Source: Rubrivirga marina (GTDB taxonomy: Bacteria; Bacteroidota; Rhodothermia; Rhodothermales; Rubricoccaceae). From it: DNA of 64,000 nucleotides. The stretch lies in NCBI RefSeq assembly GCF_002283365.1, contig NZ_MQWD01000001.1:3195749-3259748 (forward strand), given 5' to 3'. Positions 62,962 to 64,000 of this stretch are shown piece after piece. The stretch's first letter is position 1. Each line of letters begins with the position of its first letter. A model generated the notes under the pieces. The model was not told the DNA's origin and ran no database searches. It worked only from the letters and a program-made list of their open reading frames with translations. A program made the translations under genes and the position numbers.

Positions 62962-64000
62962 CTACTCGAACGCGGTCGGGTCCTCGGCCGGCGGGGCTGC
63001 GCCCTCAGCGGGCGTCGGCGGAGCTGCCGCACTGGCCGTCGCGAGGGAGTCGAGGATCCGCTGGCCCGTCTGCCGATCGATGCGGAGCGGTCGCCCGCTC
63101 TGGGGCGTGAACCGCTGGCCCTGGAACTCGACGGTCGCCTCGGAAAAGTCCTGGCTCGGGTCCTCGCCCCAGAGGACGAGCGAGGAATCCGCCTCGTAGG
63201 TCTCCGAGTTGCCAGACTCGATCCAGTACGGCCGCCGGTCACCGTTGTCGACGGTCACGCGGAACGACTGGAGCCCGTCGCCGCCCGCCGTGACCGCGGC
63301 GCGGATCGGGAACTGGAGGCGCGGCCCGCCCGCGGCGGCGCCCGCCCCGATGCCGGACGAGTCGATGGCGACCGGCTCGGCGTCCGCGTCGGCGCTGACC
63401 GCGACCGTATCGGCGGCGTCCTCGCCGTCGTCGTCTCCCGCAAAGATGAGGAAGTAGAACGCAAGACCCAGGGCCACCACCACGATGCCGAAGAGGGCCA
63501 GGATGGTCGTCCAGTTCTTGTCGAACGAGTGGCGGGCCGTCGGGACCGCCGGCCGGTTGACGCGGGCCTGCGCGAGCGTCTTCGGGGGCTCCGGAGCGGG
63601 ACGGCTCTCGGGCGAGGGCGCCTGGCGGAGCGCCTGGACGGCTGGGGGCGACGCGGCCGCGCCGGCCGCGCGGCCGCGGTCCTGGGACGCTGGGTCCTCC
63701 GGCGCCGGTTCTGAGGGCTCGCGGCGAGGCGCCGAGGCGGGCGGGGCGGGCCGGGGGGCGTCCGCCTCAGACGATCCGGCGGACCGCTGTGGAGGCGGCT
63801 CGGAGCCGGGCTCGTAGTCCGGGTGGAGGCTGCCTCGGTAGCTCCCCGACTTCTGCTCCCCGTAGGCCGCGACGACCGCGCTCGGCGCCAGCCCGACGGC
63901 CTTCGCATACGACTGGAGCAGGTTCTTGAGGTAGACCTCCCCGTAGGTCGGGTCGCCGACGAGGTCGCCGTCCTCGAACCGACGGAGCACGTCGACGGGG
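62962..64000 (-). CDS. RodZ-like membrane protein, 5' end beyond the window
   Basis: An open frame of at least 345 codons that runs off the right edge. The visible N-terminal part, FEDGDLVGDPTYGEVYLKNL then LQSYAKAVGLAPSAVV, matches the end of the cytosolic helix-turn-helix domain of RodZ, an MreB-binding shape protein. A Pro/Ala/Glu-rich linker of about 100 residues follows, then one membrane helix (TTILALFGIVVVALGLAFYF) and a C-terminal beta-rich periplasmic domain (LQSFRVTVDNGDRRPYWIES). That order is the RodZ layout. The start lies outside the window. Its stop abuts the ligA start. Confidence 0.85.
   Translation of the reverse strand, partial: PVDVLRRFEDGDLVGDPTYGEVYLKNLLQSYAKAVGLAPSAVVAAYGEQKSGSYRGSLHPDYEPGSEPPPQRSAGSSEADAPRPAPPASAPRREPSEPAPEDPASQDRGRAAGAAASPPAVQALRQAPSPESRPAPEPPKTLAQARVNRPAVPTARHSFDKNWTTILALFGIVVVALGLAFYFLIFAGDDDGEDAADTVAVSADADAEPVAIDSSGIGAGAAAGGPRLQFPIRAAVTAGGDGLQSFRVTVDNGDRRPYWIESGNSETYEADSSLVLWGEDPSQDFSEATVEFQGQRFTPQSGRPLRIDRQTGQRILDSLATASAAAPPTPAEGAAPPAEDPTAFE

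Overview
This window is one stretch of bacterial chromosome with very high GC content. The best match is the phylum Rhodothermota (a Rubricoccaceae / Rubrivirga-like marine bacterium). That placement is inferred from three things. First, it carries gene families typical of the Bacteroidota/Rhodothermota side (DUF3078, DUF5103, DUF2911, a DUF5117/DUF4953-type metalloprotease, a small Hc1-like histone, a DUF6913-like protein). Second, it has promoter-like TAnnTTTG/TAnnTTGC boxes instead of sigma70 boxes and almost no Shine-Dalgarno sequences. Third, several proteins carry acidic, Asp/Glu-rich inserts, as in marine or halotolerant species. No 16S rRNA is present to settle it.

Layout. 1-4.9 kb (minus): the start of purA, an STAS anti-sigma antagonist, secF and secD, then small hypothetical genes. 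4.9-10.2 kb: a lipase-like hydrolase, a tiny VESFPD-repeat protein, tRNA-Arg(CCT), a UMF1-type transporter overlapping a Nif3 gene, a coiled-coil protein related to zinc-ribbon translation factors but lacking the zinc cysteines, and rnpB (RNase P RNA). 10.2-14.2 kb (minus): secG, a Nudix hydrolase, a CoA-disulfide-reductase-like flavoenzyme, a SET-domain protein and a deoxyhypusine-synthase-like enzyme. 14.4-18.4 kb (plus): speA, aguB and aguA. With the divergent DHS-like gene these form a polyamine locus (arginine to agmatine to N-carbamoylputrescine to putrescine, then probably an aminobutyl transfer). 18.5-24.4 kb: uvrC, a small secreted peptide, the SpmA/SpmB pair, an M14-like peptidase and a flavodoxin.

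24.5-31.6 kb (minus) is a cell-envelope block: a lipoprotein zinc metalloprotease, a DUF5103 lipoprotein, a polytopic HEXXH protein, a DUF3078 protein, and a 59-aa histone-like gene with its own promoter. 31.8-41.9 kb: a degenerate amino-acid kinase, dnaE, a GH43 glycosidase, a sorbosone-dehydrogenase-like lipoprotein, DUF2911 and small proteins. 41.9-46.6 kb: YihY, Smr, a class-I glutamine amidotransferase, a membrane-anchored lytic-transglycosylase-like protein and a cupredoxin. 46.7-55.9 kb: ppk1, dnaG, MOSC, the ergothioneine pair egtB-egtD, a polyphosphate glucokinase and a GntR regulator. ppk1 makes polyphosphate that the glucokinase could spend. 56-64 kb (minus): a tightly packed run of a RodZ-like gene, ligA, DUF6913, a sodium/solute symporter and a PgpH-type HD phosphodiesterase. 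Most junctions in it overlap or abut.

No insertion sequence, prophage, CRISPR array or recognisable defence system was seen. The repeated elements are short. They comprise a GC-rich palindrome built from CCGCCTCGG/CCGAGGCGG that recurs mostly at gene ends (two copies 30 kb apart are identical over 22 nt), two REP-like elements of the GTCATCCTGAGC type, and degenerate short repeats in spacers. Long open frames opposite secD, speA, dnaE, ppk1 and others are GC-driven shadows and were left out.
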